DNA of 33,211 nt from Streptomyces sp. NRRL F-4489 (lineage in GTDB: Bacteria > Actinomycetota > Actinomycetes > Streptomycetales > Streptomycetaceae). Location: the NCBI RefSeq assembly GCF_001509485.1, contig NZ_LLZI01000266.1, forward strand, positions 1 to 33,211, written 5' to 3'. Position 1 is the first letter of the stretch. Each line of letters opens with the position of its first letter. Below the pieces are notes generated by a model. That model ran no database searches. It was not told the origin of the DNA and saw only the letters and a program-made list of their open reading frames with translations. Positions 22,798-31,644 of the stretch are shown piece by piece. The translations under genes and the position numbers were made by a program.

Positions 22798-24306
22798 TCA
22801 CCCGGTGAGCGCCCGCAGCTGGTCCAGGAACCACCGCGCCGGCGGCAGCGCCGTCGCCGCCGCGGCCAGCCGGGCGCTGCGCGCCGCCCGCTCCCCGTCC
22901 GGCATGGTCAGCGCCGTGTGCAGCGCCTGCGCGGTCTGCGCCACGTCGTACGGATTGACCTCCAGCGCGTCCGCGCCCAGCTCCTCCCACGCCCCGGCCT
23001 CCCGGGACAGCACCAGCGCGCACCCCGCGTCGGCGACCACCGGCACCTCCTTGGCGACGAGGTTCATCCCGTCCCGGATCGGGTTGACCAGCGCCACGTC
23101 CGCCAGCCGGTACGCCGCCAGCGACCGCGCGAAATCGTCCTTGACGTGCAGCACCACCGGCTGCCAGTCCGCCGTCCCGAAGTCCGCGTTGATCTCCCCG
23201 GCGACCCGGGACACCTCGGCGGTGTACTCGCGGTAGACGGCCAGGTCCTGCCGCGAGGGGTAGGCGAACGCCAGGTGCACCACCCGGCCGCGCCACTCGG
23301 GGCGGTCCGCCAGCAGCCGCCGGTACGCCAGCAGCCCGCGCACGATGTTCTTCGACAGCTCCGTCCGGTCCACCCGGACGATCACCTTCCGGTCGCTGCC
23401 GCCGATCTGCTCCCGCAGCGCCGCCATCCGCTCCTCGACGTCCGGCCGCCGCGACCGCTCCCGCAGGAAGTCCCCGTCCGCGCCCAGCCCGTGCACCCCG
23501 ATCAGCGTCCGGCGCCCGCCGCCCTCCGGCGCGACCGCGAGCACATCGGGCGTGTCCGGCCCCGGCCGGTCCACCGCGTACTCCGGGCCCAGCGTCCGCT
23601 CGCAGCACACCGCGAACGCCTCCGCCCACCGCGCGGTCAGGAAATTCGCCCGGTCGGCGCCCAGCATGCCCAGCAGCAGCTGCCGCCGCACGTCGTCGGG
23701 CAGCATCGCGAAGTACTCCGGCGGCGCCCACGGCGTGTGCGAGAAGTGCGCGATCCGCAGATCCGGCCGCCGCTCCCGCAGCAGCCCCGGGACCAGCGCC
23801 AGGTGGTAGTCCTGCACCAGCACCGCCGCCCCCGGGCTCGCGGCCTCCGCCAGCGCGTCCGCGAACGCCGCGTTGTACGCCTCGTACGCCGCCCACTCGG
23901 CCCGGAAATCCGCGTCGAACACCGGCTCCAGCGGCGTCTGGTACAGCATGTGGTGCACGAACCACAGCACCGAATTGGCGATGCCGTTGTACGCCGCGGT
24001 GTGCACGTCCGCCGGGATGTCCAGCATCCGCACCCGCTGGCCGCCGGTGTCCGCCGCGGCCAGCAGACCGCCAAAGCGCCGCACCGCCTCCCGGTCGCCC
24101 TCCCCGAGCGCCGCGCACACCCACACCGCGTCCGTCTCGGGGCCGATCGCCGAGAGGCCGGACACCAGCCCCCCGCCGCCCCGTTTGGCGGTCAGCTCAC
24201 CGCCCTCACCCAGGGTGTACGACACCGGTCCGCGGTTGGAGGCCACGAGGACTTCCGCACCCGGCTGGACCGCACTGCTGCGCTCGGAGACCGTCTCGGA
24301 GACCAT
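22798..24306 (-). CDS. otsA: Trehalose-6-phosphate synthase
   Basis: A 502-residue GT-B glycosyltransferase of family GT20. It transfers glucose from a nucleotide sugar to glucose-6-phosphate. Motifs in order: ASNRGPVSY (22-30), RGGGGLVSGL (42-51), LWFVHHMLY (114-122), VQDYHLALVP (164-173), HFSHTPW (187-193), the phosphate/donor motif VDRTELSKN (312-320, R314 and K319), and RDGMNLVAKE in the C-terminal domain. The donor motif differs from the VDRLDYSKG of E. coli OtsA but keeps Arg and Lys. S. venezuelae OtsA has been reported to prefer GDP-glucose, which may apply here. The ATG follows TAGTGT by 6 nt. The gene lies 77 nt downstream of gpgS on the same strand. Confidence 0.94.
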   Translation of the reverse strand: MVSETVSERSSAVQPGAEVLVASNRGPVSYTLGEGGELTAKRGGGGLVSGLSAIGPETDAVWVCAALGEGDREAVRRFGGLLAAADTGGQRVRMLDIPADVHTAAYNGIANSVLWFVHHMLYQTPLEPVFDADFRAEWAAYEAYNAAFADALAEAASPGAAVLVQDYHLALVPGLLRERRPDLRIAHFSHTPWAPPEYFAMLPDDVRRQLLLGMLGADRANFLTARWAEAFAVCCERTLGPEYAVDRPGPDTPDVLAVAPEGGGRRTLIGVHGLGADGDFLRERSRRPDVEERMAALREQIGGSDRKVIVRVDRTELSKNIVRGLLAYRRLLADRPEWRGRVVHLAFAYPSRQDLAVYREYTAEVSRVAGEINADFGTADWQPVVLHVKDDFARSLAAYRLADVALVNPIRDGMNLVAKEVPVVADAGCALVLSREAGAWEELGADALEVNPYDVAQTAQALHTALTMPDGERAARSARLAAAATALPPARWFLDQLRALTG

Positions 24307-24312
24307 GCCGCG

Positions 24313-24318
24313 ACACTA
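24313..24318 (-). promoter_or_regulatory. -10 box of a leaderless promoter for otsA
   Basis: On the reverse strand TAGTGT (24318-24313) lies 6 nt before the ATG at 24306. It gives otsA its own promoter in the gap after gpgS. Confidence 0.55.
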
Positions 24319-24383
24319 ACCCGTCACCGACCCGCGCAAACGTGCGGAACGTCCCTTTCCGGCCGCCCGCTCGGACCGCCCTC

Positions 24384-25346
24384 TCAGGCCGCCCGCCGCT
24401 CCGCGTACTCCGGCACCTCCGCCATCGGCGGCCGCTCCTCGGTGTCCACCGCCGTCGTCCGCGGGACGAAACCGCGCTCCCCGCGCTCGAACTGCGTCAG
24501 CCGCGGCCGCACCAAATGGCCGCGCGCCAGCCGGAGTTGGGCGGTGCGGTAGATCGCCGCGGCCATCCGGCCGAGCGCCTGGCCGCCCTGGTGGCGGTGC
24601 CTGCGCACGCCCACGTCCACCTGCGCCAGCGCGTCCAGCCCCACCGTGTGCAGCGCGTCCACCAGCAGCCCCAGCTCGACGCCGTACCCCACCGGGAACG
24701 GCAGCCGCTCCAGCAGCGAGCGGCGCGCCGCGTACTCCCCGCCCAGCGGCTGCACGAAACCGGCCAGCTGCGGCCAGTGCAGATTCAGCAGCGGCCGCGC
24801 CACCAGCTCCGTCACCCGCCCGCCCTGGCCCGCCGCGGCCCCGCCCGCCCCGGTCTCCAGCGGCCGGTCGTACATCGCCTTGACGAACTGGACCTCCGGA
24901 TCGGTCAGCAGCGGCCCCACGATCCCCGAGACGAACGCCGGCGAGAACTCCCGCAGATCGGCGTCCACGAAGCAGACGATGTCCCCGCCGGTCACCAGCA
25001 GCGAGCGCCACAGCACCTCGCCCTTGCCGGGCACCGCCGGGATCCGGGGCAGCACCGCGTCCCGGTGGACGACCCGCGCCCCGGCCGCTGCGGCGACCTC
25101 CGCGGTGCGGTCGGTGGAGCCCGAGTCCAGCACCACCAGCTCGTCGACCAGCGGCACCTCCGCGGTCATCAGGTCGGCCCGGATCGCCGCGGCGATCGCG
25201 CCGACCGTCGCCTCCTCGTTCAGCGCGGGCAGCACCACGCTGACCGTGTGGCCCGTACGGCGCTTGGCCTCCAGCAGCTGCTCCAGGGGGCGGTCCGCGG
25301 CGGACCAGGAGCGGGCGGCCAGCCAGCGCTCCACTTCTTCCAGCAC
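24384..25346 (-). CDS. gpgS: Glucosyl-3-phosphoglycerate synthase
   Basis: A 320-residue GT-A glycosyltransferase of family GT81. It joins glucose from an NDP-glucose to 3-phosphoglycerate, giving glucosyl-3-phosphoglycerate. In actinobacteria that product leads to glucosylglycerate and, in some, to methylglucose polysaccharides. Motifs: VSVVLPALNEEATVG (35-49), VVLDSGSTDRT (71-81), PAVPGKGEVLWRSL (103-116), the metal-binding DXD in FVDADLREF (D128, D130), and PLGGEYAARRSLLERLPFPVGYGVELGLL. The GTG at 25346 has AGGAGAG (25361-25355) 8 nt upstream; an ATG at 25376 in frame would place that ribosome-binding site inside the gene. No phosphatase GpgP is next to it. Confidence 0.9.
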   Translation of the reverse strand: MLEEVERWLAARSWSAADRPLEQLLEAKRRTGHTVSVVLPALNEEATVGAIAAAIRADLMTAEVPLVDELVVLDSGSTDRTAEVAAAAGARVVHRDAVLPRIPAVPGKGEVLWRSLLVTGGDIVCFVDADLREFSPAFVSGIVGPLLTDPEVQFVKAMYDRPLETGAGGAAAGQGGRVTELVARPLLNLHWPQLAGFVQPLGGEYAARRSLLERLPFPVGYGVELGLLVDALHTVGLDALAQVDVGVRRHRHQGGQALGRMAAAIYRTAQLRLARGHLVRPRLTQFERGERGFVPRTTAVDTEERPPMAEVPEYAERRAA

Positions 25347-25443
25347 GTCTACGACTCTCCTCGGTGGACCCCGCACTCAAGGGCCCGCTCTGTGATCCAT
25401 CTCGCGGATCGGACGACCTGTCTCCACTGTCAGTGCCTTCGGT

Positions 25444-25449
25444 TACAGT
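25444..25449 (+). promoter_or_regulatory. Possible -10 box for the SAM riboswitch operon
   Basis: TACAGT fits TANNNT and lies about 80 nt before the riboswitch P1 helix. No good -35 box is found 17-18 nt upstream. Confidence 0.35.
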
Positions 25450-25526
25450 CTTGAACAACGCGGAGGACCGGCGCATGCCGGGGTCACCGCGCGACAAACG
25501 CCTGGGCCCCGCCCAGTGCCATACCG

Positions 25527-25681
25527 CTCATCCAGAGGGGCAGAGGGATACGGCCCGTTGAAGCCCCGGCAACCCTCCAGCCGGTCTCCGCCGCAGGCAC
25601 AGCACGTTGCGCGCGCGAGGCTCCCGGCTAGGGAAGGTGCCAATTCCGTCTCACGGCGAGATGCGCCGTGAGGAAGATGAG
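25527..25681 (+). promoter_or_regulatory. SAM-I riboswitch (S-box) of the thrC-like operon
   Basis: The S-box core is recognisable: CTCATCCAGAGGGGCAGAGG, then GGCCCGTTGAAGCCCCGGCA, then AGGGAAGGTGCCAATTCC. P1 is formed by CTCATC (25527-25532) and GATGAG (25676-25681). A CACGGCG/CGCCGTG hairpin (25652-25658 with 25664-25670) forms the last arm. The 3' strand of P1 runs directly into the ribosome-binding site GGAGAAAGGG (25681-25690). This suggests that bound SAM hides it and blocks translation. No intrinsic terminator follows. Confidence 0.92.
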
Positions 25682-25700
25682 GAGAAAGGGCCTCGCCTCC

Positions 25701-26984
25701 ATGGCTGTGCAAGCAACCGAATCCGCTCCCGCCACCGCCCCCGCCCTCGGTCCCGCCGTCGCGCTCTCCTGCCGCGAGTGCGGGCAGCGCTTCCCGCTCG
25801 GCCCGATCTTCGCGTGCCAGGAGTGTTTCGGCCCGCTGGAAGTCGCCTACGAGCTTCCCGAAGGCGACCCCGAGGAGCTGCGCAAGCGGATCGAGGCCGG
25901 ACCCGCCAACATCTGGCGGTACGCCCCGCTGCTGCCCGTCCCCGCCGACGTGGCCGACAAGCCCAACCTCAACCCCGGCTTCACCAAGCTCGTCAAGGCC
26001 GACCGCCTCGCCGCCGAGCTCGGCGTCACCGGCGCCCTGTACGTCAAGGACGACTCCGGCAACCCCACCCACTCCTTCAAGGACCGGGTCGTGGCGATCG
26101 CCGTCGAGGCCGCCCGCGCCTTCGGCTTCACCACCCTCTCCTGCTCCTCCACCGGCAACCTCGCCGGCGCGGTCGGCGCCGCGGCGCGCCGCGCGGGCTT
26201 CAAGTCCTGCGTGTTCATCCCGCACGACCTGGAGGCCGGCAAGGTCGTCATGGCCGCGGTCTACGGCGGCGACCTGGTCGCCATCGACGGCAACTACGAC
26301 GACGTCAACCGCTTCTGCTCCGAGCTCATCGGCGACCCGCTCGGCGAGGGCTGGGGCTTCGTCAACGTCAACCTCCGCCCCTACTACGGCGAGGGCTCCA
26401 AGACACTGGCCTACGAGATCTGCGAGCAGCTGGGCTGGAAGCTGCCCGACCAGCTGGTCATCCCGATCGCGTCCGGCTCCCAGCTCACCAAGATCGACAA
26501 GGGGCTGAAGGAGCTGATCGCCCTCGGCCTCGTCGAGGACAGGCCCTACAAGATCTTCGGCGCCCAGGCCGAGGGCTGCTCGCCGGTGTCCGCGGCCTTC
26601 AAGGCCGGCCACGACGTGGTCCGGCCGCAGAAGCCCGCCACCATCGCCAAGTCGCTGGCGATCGGCAACCCCGCCGACGGCCCGTACGTCCTCGACATCG
26701 CGCGCCGCACCGGCGGCGCCGTCGAGGACGTCACCGACCCGCAGATCGTGGACGCGATCGGGCTGCTGGCCCGTACGGAGGGGATCTTCGCGGAGACCGC
26801 GGGCGGGGTGACCGTCGGCGTCACCCGGAAGCTCATCGAGAACGGCGTCCTGGACCCGTCGCTGACCACCGTCGTGCTGAACACCGGCGACGGTCTGAAG
26901 ACGCTGGACGCCGTCTCCGCCGGGCCCACCGCCACCATCCGGCCGGACCTCGACGCCTTCCGCGCCGCCGGCCTGGCCGGCTGA
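25701..26984 (+). CDS. Threonine-synthase-like PLP enzyme under SAM control
   Basis: A 427-residue fold-type II PLP enzyme. Residues 24-42 form a four-Cys zinc ribbon (C24, C27, C39, C42: CRECG and CQECF). The catalytic domain starts near 75. The PLP lysine is K127 in GNPTHSFKDR, and the phosphate cup is CSSTGNLAGAVGAAA. Further blocks are SQLTKIDKGLKEL, TAGGVTVGVTRKLIE and NTGDGLKTLD. The long form with a zinc ribbon resembles the plant/archaeal class and not the short actinobacterial ThrC of hom-thrC-thrB. A canonical ThrC substrate is O-phosphohomoserine. The SAM riboswitch and the sulfur-carrier-like gene 50 nt downstream argue for methionine/homocysteine metabolism instead of threonine. 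The ATG at 25701 follows GGAGAAAGGG by 10 nt. Confidence 0.85.
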   Translation: MAVQATESAPATAPALGPAVALSCRECGQRFPLGPIFACQECFGPLEVAYELPEGDPEELRKRIEAGPANIWRYAPLLPVPADVADKPNLNPGFTKLVKADRLAAELGVTGALYVKDDSGNPTHSFKDRVVAIAVEAARAFGFTTLSCSSTGNLAGAVGAAARRAGFKSCVFIPHDLEAGKVVMAAVYGGDLVAIDGNYDDVNRFCSELIGDPLGEGWGFVNVNLRPYYGEGSKTLAYEICEQLGWKLPDQLVIPIASGSQLTKIDKGLKELIALGLVEDRPYKIFGAQAEGCSPVSAAFKAGHDVVRPQKPATIAKSLAIGNPADGPYVLDIARRTGGAVEDVTDPQIVDAIGLLARTEGIFAETAGGVTVGVTRKLIENGVLDPSLTTVVLNTGDGLKTLDAVSAGPTATIRPDLDAFRAAGLAG

Positions 26985-27034
26985 GCCCCGCCGCCCCCCG
27001 AAAACCCGATCAGCCAGCCCTGGAGGCAGCAACC

Positions 27035-27313
27035 ATGAGCGTGAAGGTCCGCATCCCCACCATCCTGCGCACGTACACCGGCGGCGCGGCCGAGGTCACC
27101 GCCGACGGCGCGACCCTGGCCGAGGTGATCGCCGACCTGGAGAAGAACCACCAGGGCATCGCGGCCCGCGTGCTGGACGACACCGGCAAGCTCCGCCGCT
27201 TCGTGAACGTCTACGTCAACGACGACGACGTGCGCTTCGAGCAGGGCCTGGAGACCGCCACGCCGGACGGCGCGGGCGTGTCGATCATCCCGGCGGTCGC
27301 CGGAGGCTGCTGA
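27035..27313 (+). CDS. ThiS/MoaD/CysO-like sulfur-carrier protein ending in GGC
   Basis: A 92-residue beta-grasp protein: MSVKVRIPTILRTYTGGAAEVTADGATLAEVIADLEKNHQG, then VNVYVNDDDVRFEQGLETA, ending VSIIPAVAGGC. The pattern and the PAVAGG end match CysO-type sulfur carriers. Carriers of this kind are adenylated on the terminal Gly and converted to a thiocarboxylate. Here one extra Cys follows the Gly-Gly and would have to be removed first. GGAGG (27022-27026) is 8 nt from the ATG. The gap of 50 nt to the PLP-enzyme gene has no terminator, so the two form one operon under the SAM riboswitch. No activating E1-like (MoeB/MoeZ) gene is linked. Confidence 0.9.
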   Translation: MSVKVRIPTILRTYTGGAAEVTADGATLAEVIADLEKNHQGIAARVLDDTGKLRRFVNVYVNDDDVRFEQGLETATPDGAGVSIIPAVAGGC

Positions 27314-27423
27314 CACGGGGGCGCGCCGGTCCGGGCGCCCGCCGCCCGCCGCGCGCCGTGACCGCGCGCTGCCCGCCGCGCGCCGATCGAATTCGCGCCA
27401 ACTCTTCCCCGGCAGTGACCGGA

Positions 27424-27458
27424 AATTGCCCCGTCCGTACGAAACGGACGGGGCAATT
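27424..27458 (+). terminator. Hairpin terminator of the SAM-riboswitch operon
   Basis: Perfect 15-bp arms (27424-27438 and 27444-27458, core CCCCGTCCGT/ACGGACGGGG) with loop ACGAA, about 110 nt after the carrier gene. Confidence 0.85.
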
Positions 27459-27816
27459 CCGTGTCGTGAAAGGGGATACCATGGGGGTGATCCCCCTCCG
27501 GTTATCTCCGCGCGCATGCCGAACGCATATGAGATCGCGGAGACTTGTGCGCAAGTTGTGTGCGCGTTTTGTCGTTTATGCGGCCTATTCCCGGCCCGAC
27601 TTGGCCCGCGATAGCGGATTTATGCATATACGGCCGTTTCTTCGGCGCCAGAATTCTCGTCCGATTGACCTGTTGCGCTGGGCAGTGGTCCAGATACATT
27701 CAGCGGCGGTCGACGCGTTCCGGCGCACACCCCACGGACCATTCCCGGGGGGTGAGGTCTGACCCGGGTCCGCGGAGTGCGGTCCTGCGCAAGGGCCAGT
27801 AATAGGGGAGTTAGGC
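27459..27816 (+). other. AT-richer leader region upstream of the cold-shock gene
   Basis: 358 bases with lower GC than the rest of the window and no convincing gene. A short open frame from an ATG at 27481 has an AAAGGGG upstream, but its third codon positions are not GC-rich and it contains TTA and AGA codons. GGGGG-TGAT-CCCCC (27483-27496) can form a hairpin. A TTGACC lies at 27665-27670 without a well-placed -10 box. Cold-shock genes commonly have long structured 5' leaders, so this is probably untranslated leader and promoter DNA. The ribosome-binding site GGGGAG (27805-27810) precedes the gene. Confidence 0.45.
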
Positions 27817-28020
27817 ATGGCTCAGGGCACCGTCAAGTGGTTCAACGCGGAGAAGGGCTACGGCTTCATCGCGGTCGACGGTGGTGCGGATGTTTTCGTC
27901 CACTACAGCGCGATCCAGATGGACGGGTACCGCACCCTTGAGGAGGGTCAGCGGGTCGAGTTCGAGATCTCGCAGGGCCAGAAGGGGCCACAGGCGGACA
28001 TGGTCCGGGTCACCGCCTGA
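27817..28020 (+). CDS. Cold-shock protein (CspA family)
   Basis: A 67-residue single cold-shock domain that binds single-stranded RNA and DNA. RNP1 is KGYGFIAV (about 14-21) and RNP2 is VFVHYS (about 26-31). The opening [18 protein letters not shown] is canonical. Its length is normal for bacterial Csp. GGGGAG is 6 nt from the ATG. A strong hairpin follows at 28045-28089, so it is monocistronic. The position before groEL2 fits the scoF-like gene of S. coelicolor as I recall it. Confidence 0.96.
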   Translation: MAQGTVKWFNAEKGYGFIAVDGGADVFVHYSAIQMDGYRTLEEGQRVEFEISQGQKGPQADMVRVTA

Positions 28021-28044
28021 GGCGGCGGCCGACCGCATCGTCGG

Positions 28045-28089
28045 GCACAGGGCCCGCGACCCCCGAAGACGGGGTCGCGGGCCCTGTGC
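28045..28089 (+). terminator. Terminator of the cold-shock gene
   Basis: A perfect 19-bp stem (28045-28063 and 28071-28089, starting GCACAGGGCC) with a 7-nt loop CGAAGAC, 25 nt after the stop codon. Confidence 0.92.
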
Positions 28090-28232
28090 TGTTCCCGCGC
28101 GGCGCGCCGGCCCCGGACGCCGTTCCGGCAGGCGGCCCCGTTCCCTGGTGCGGGGCCGTTCCCGTACGCGCCGCAGGCCCCGGACGCCGCGCCCGCCGGG
28201 GGGCCGCGCCCGCGCGCGCCGAGGGGCCGCAC

Positions 28233-28259
28233 CTTGCACTCGAGGGTGCCGAGTGCTAA
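28233..28259 (+). promoter_or_regulatory. CIRCE operator 1 (HrcA) and groEL promoter
   Basis: CTTGCACTC-N9-GAGTGCTAA matches CIRCE (TTAGCACTC-N9-GAGTGCTAA) with a perfect right arm and two mismatches in the left arm. TTGCAC (28234-28239) also looks like a -35 box. The bases TAATCA at 28257-28262, 17 nt later, look like a -10 box. The operator therefore overlays the promoter. Confidence 0.88.
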
Positions 28260-28267
28260 TCATTGCG

Positions 28268-28294
28268 TTAGCACTCTCCGAGTGAGAGTGCTGA
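28268..28294 (+). promoter_or_regulatory. CIRCE operator 2 (HrcA)
   Basis: TTAGCACTC (28268-28276), 9 nt, then GAGTGCTGA (28286-28294). There is one mismatch in 18 arm positions. It lies at or just after the predicted transcription start. Two CIRCE copies in front of a groEL gene mean HrcA repression that is relieved by heat. Confidence 0.93.
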
Positions 28295-30082
<1,788 letters not shown>

Positions 30083-30116
30083 TCCGCCTGTTCCTGGCTG
30101 ATCACGTCCATCGCGT

Positions 30117-30159
30117 CCGCCGGGGCGGTTCCCCTCTTGGAGGGGGGCCGCCCCGGCGG
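30117..30159 (+). terminator. Terminator of groEL2
   Basis: Perfect 12-bp outer arms CCGCCGGGGCGG (30117-30128) and CCGCCCCGGCGG (30148-30159). An inner CCCCTC-TTG-GAGGGG extends the stem, and GTTTT follows. Confidence 0.88.
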
Positions 30160-30214
30160 CGTTTTCCGGGGCCGGGGCGGGCCGTCGCTGCGGAAGCTGC
30201 GTCCCCTACGGCCG

Positions 30215-31441
30215 CTACGGCAGGCGGTCCAGGAGCCAGGTGGAGAGCTCCTCGGTGATCAGGGTGTGCCCCTCGTTCTGCGACGCGAGCACGAACTCGT
30301 CCAAGGGGCTCTCCTCCGGCGGCAGTTCGTCGATCGCGGCGTAGAGGTCCGCGGCGGTGTCCGGCTCGCGGATGGCGACGGCGCTGACGGCCGGTACGAA
30401 GCAGTGCTCGCGGACCGGGTTCTCCACGCCGTAGCCCAGCAGGACGAGCTTGTTGAGCGTGTCGGCGAGGATGCCGAAACCCTCCAGCGTGCCGCCGGGC
30501 GCGCCGTCGAACGCCGGCAGATGGTCCGTCCGCACCTCCTTGGCGGGCGGCGGGGTGACCACCCGCAGCCTGGCCACCAGGCGGGCATCGCCCTCGGATT
30601 GCGTGAGCAGCTCCGTACCGGCGACGGCCAGGCCCTTGCCGATGACGGCCGGGACGCCGGGGCGGATGCCGTTGCCGGAGCCGTCGCCCGGCCCGTTGGC
30701 GAGGGCCAGCAGCCGGGGCCGCCGGGGCCAGTCGCCGACCTCCGCCAGCCGCGCCAGGAACTCCGTGCGCAGCGGGCTGACCGCCGGCTTGTCGTCCCAG
30801 TCGGCGATATGGCGCCAGAGCAGCTGCTGGGCCGCCGGACTGTTGATCTGCCGCGAGAAGCCCGCGTTGATCCTCTTGATGTAGTGCGCGAACGCCTGGA
30901 GCGCGATCGGGATCCACGCGCCCGTGTGCGGGCTGTCGTACGAGAAGTACACCGCGGTCTGGTGGTCGATCCGCTCCGCCTCCATCCTGGCGAGCGCGTA
31001 CCGGGTGACCAGGCCGCCCATGCTGAAGCCGCCGACCGTCAGGGGATGGCCGCCGACGCGCCGGGCGATCGCCTCCAGGACTGCCGCGGTGGCCACCGTG
31101 GCGTTGTCGAGGATCGAGGCGCTGCGCTCGTCGTAGCCGACCAGGACGACGTCCCGGCCGCGCCGCCGCAGTTCGCTGATCAGCGGGAACGGGCCGCGTT
31201 CGAAATGCTCCCAGGACAGGTCGAGGTCGCTGGGCCCGGAGTTGAAACCGTCCGCCAGCAGAACGGGCCGGGTCAGATGGCGGTTGCCCTCCCCGAAATA
31301 GACCCAGGCGGTGCCGCCCGGCAGATTCCACGTCTCACCGGGCGGCGGCGCCTCCGCGGCCGCGGCCCGCGGGCCGGCCCCCAGAAGAATCGGCGCCGCG
31401 GCGCGCAGTGCTTCGGCGGCTTGGTTTTCGGGGGTGGTCAT
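30215..31441 (-). CDS. Alpha/beta-hydrolase (esterase/lipase-like), substrate unknown
   Basis: A 408-residue alpha/beta-hydrolase. The nucleophile elbow is GGFSMGGLVTRYALARM with S140 in GFSMG. Before it lie a VLLADGFNSGPSDLDLSWEHF loop (oxyanion-hole region) and a strand VVLVGYDERSASILDN. The C-terminal part has AVAIREPDTAADLYAAIDELPPEESPLDEFVLASQNEGHTLITEEL, where NEGHTLI may carry the catalytic His. The first 35 residues are Ala-rich but lack a clear signal-peptide core, so the protein is probably cytoplasmic. GGAG (31450-31447) is 5 nt from the ATG. It is convergent with groEL2 across the terminator. I do not recognise a specific family below the fold. Confidence 0.82.
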   Translation of the reverse strand: MTTPENQAAEALRAAAPILLGAGPRAAAAEAPPPGETWNLPGGTAWVYFGEGNRHLTRPVLLADGFNSGPSDLDLSWEHFERGPFPLISELRRRGRDVVLVGYDERSASILDNATVATAAVLEAIARRVGGHPLTVGGFSMGGLVTRYALARMEAERIDHQTAVYFSYDSPHTGAWIPIALQAFAHYIKRINAGFSRQINSPAAQQLLWRHIADWDDKPAVSPLRTEFLARLAEVGDWPRRPRLLALANGPGDGSGNGIRPGVPAVIGKGLAVAGTELLTQSEGDARLVARLRVVTPPPAKEVRTDHLPAFDGAPGGTLEGFGILADTLNKLVLLGYGVENPVREHCFVPAVSAVAIREPDTAADLYAAIDELPPEESPLDEFVLASQNEGHTLITEELSTWLLDRLP

Positions 31442-31644
31442 GGGGGCTCCTTTGGTGGCTGGCTGGCGGCTGCTTGATTTGCGGGTGTGACGAGGTGGGG
31501 GGGCGGCCGTGGCGGGGCTGGTCGCGGAAGCGGATGGGGCGGGCTGCGAGGTGGGGCGCGGCCGAGGTGGCCCCGTCTGCGACTCCGGTCGCGCTGCGGC
31601 GCCCCGCTCCCCACGCTCGGTTCCGTCCCACGCCCTGTTCCGCC

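Noticed and set aside
27481..27762. Open frame of 93 codons with an AAAGGGG ribosome-binding-like site upstream
   Set aside because: Third-position GC is far below the neighbouring genes, it uses TTA and AGA codons, and the product is Arg-rich without any recognisable motif. It is better read as cold-shock leader DNA.
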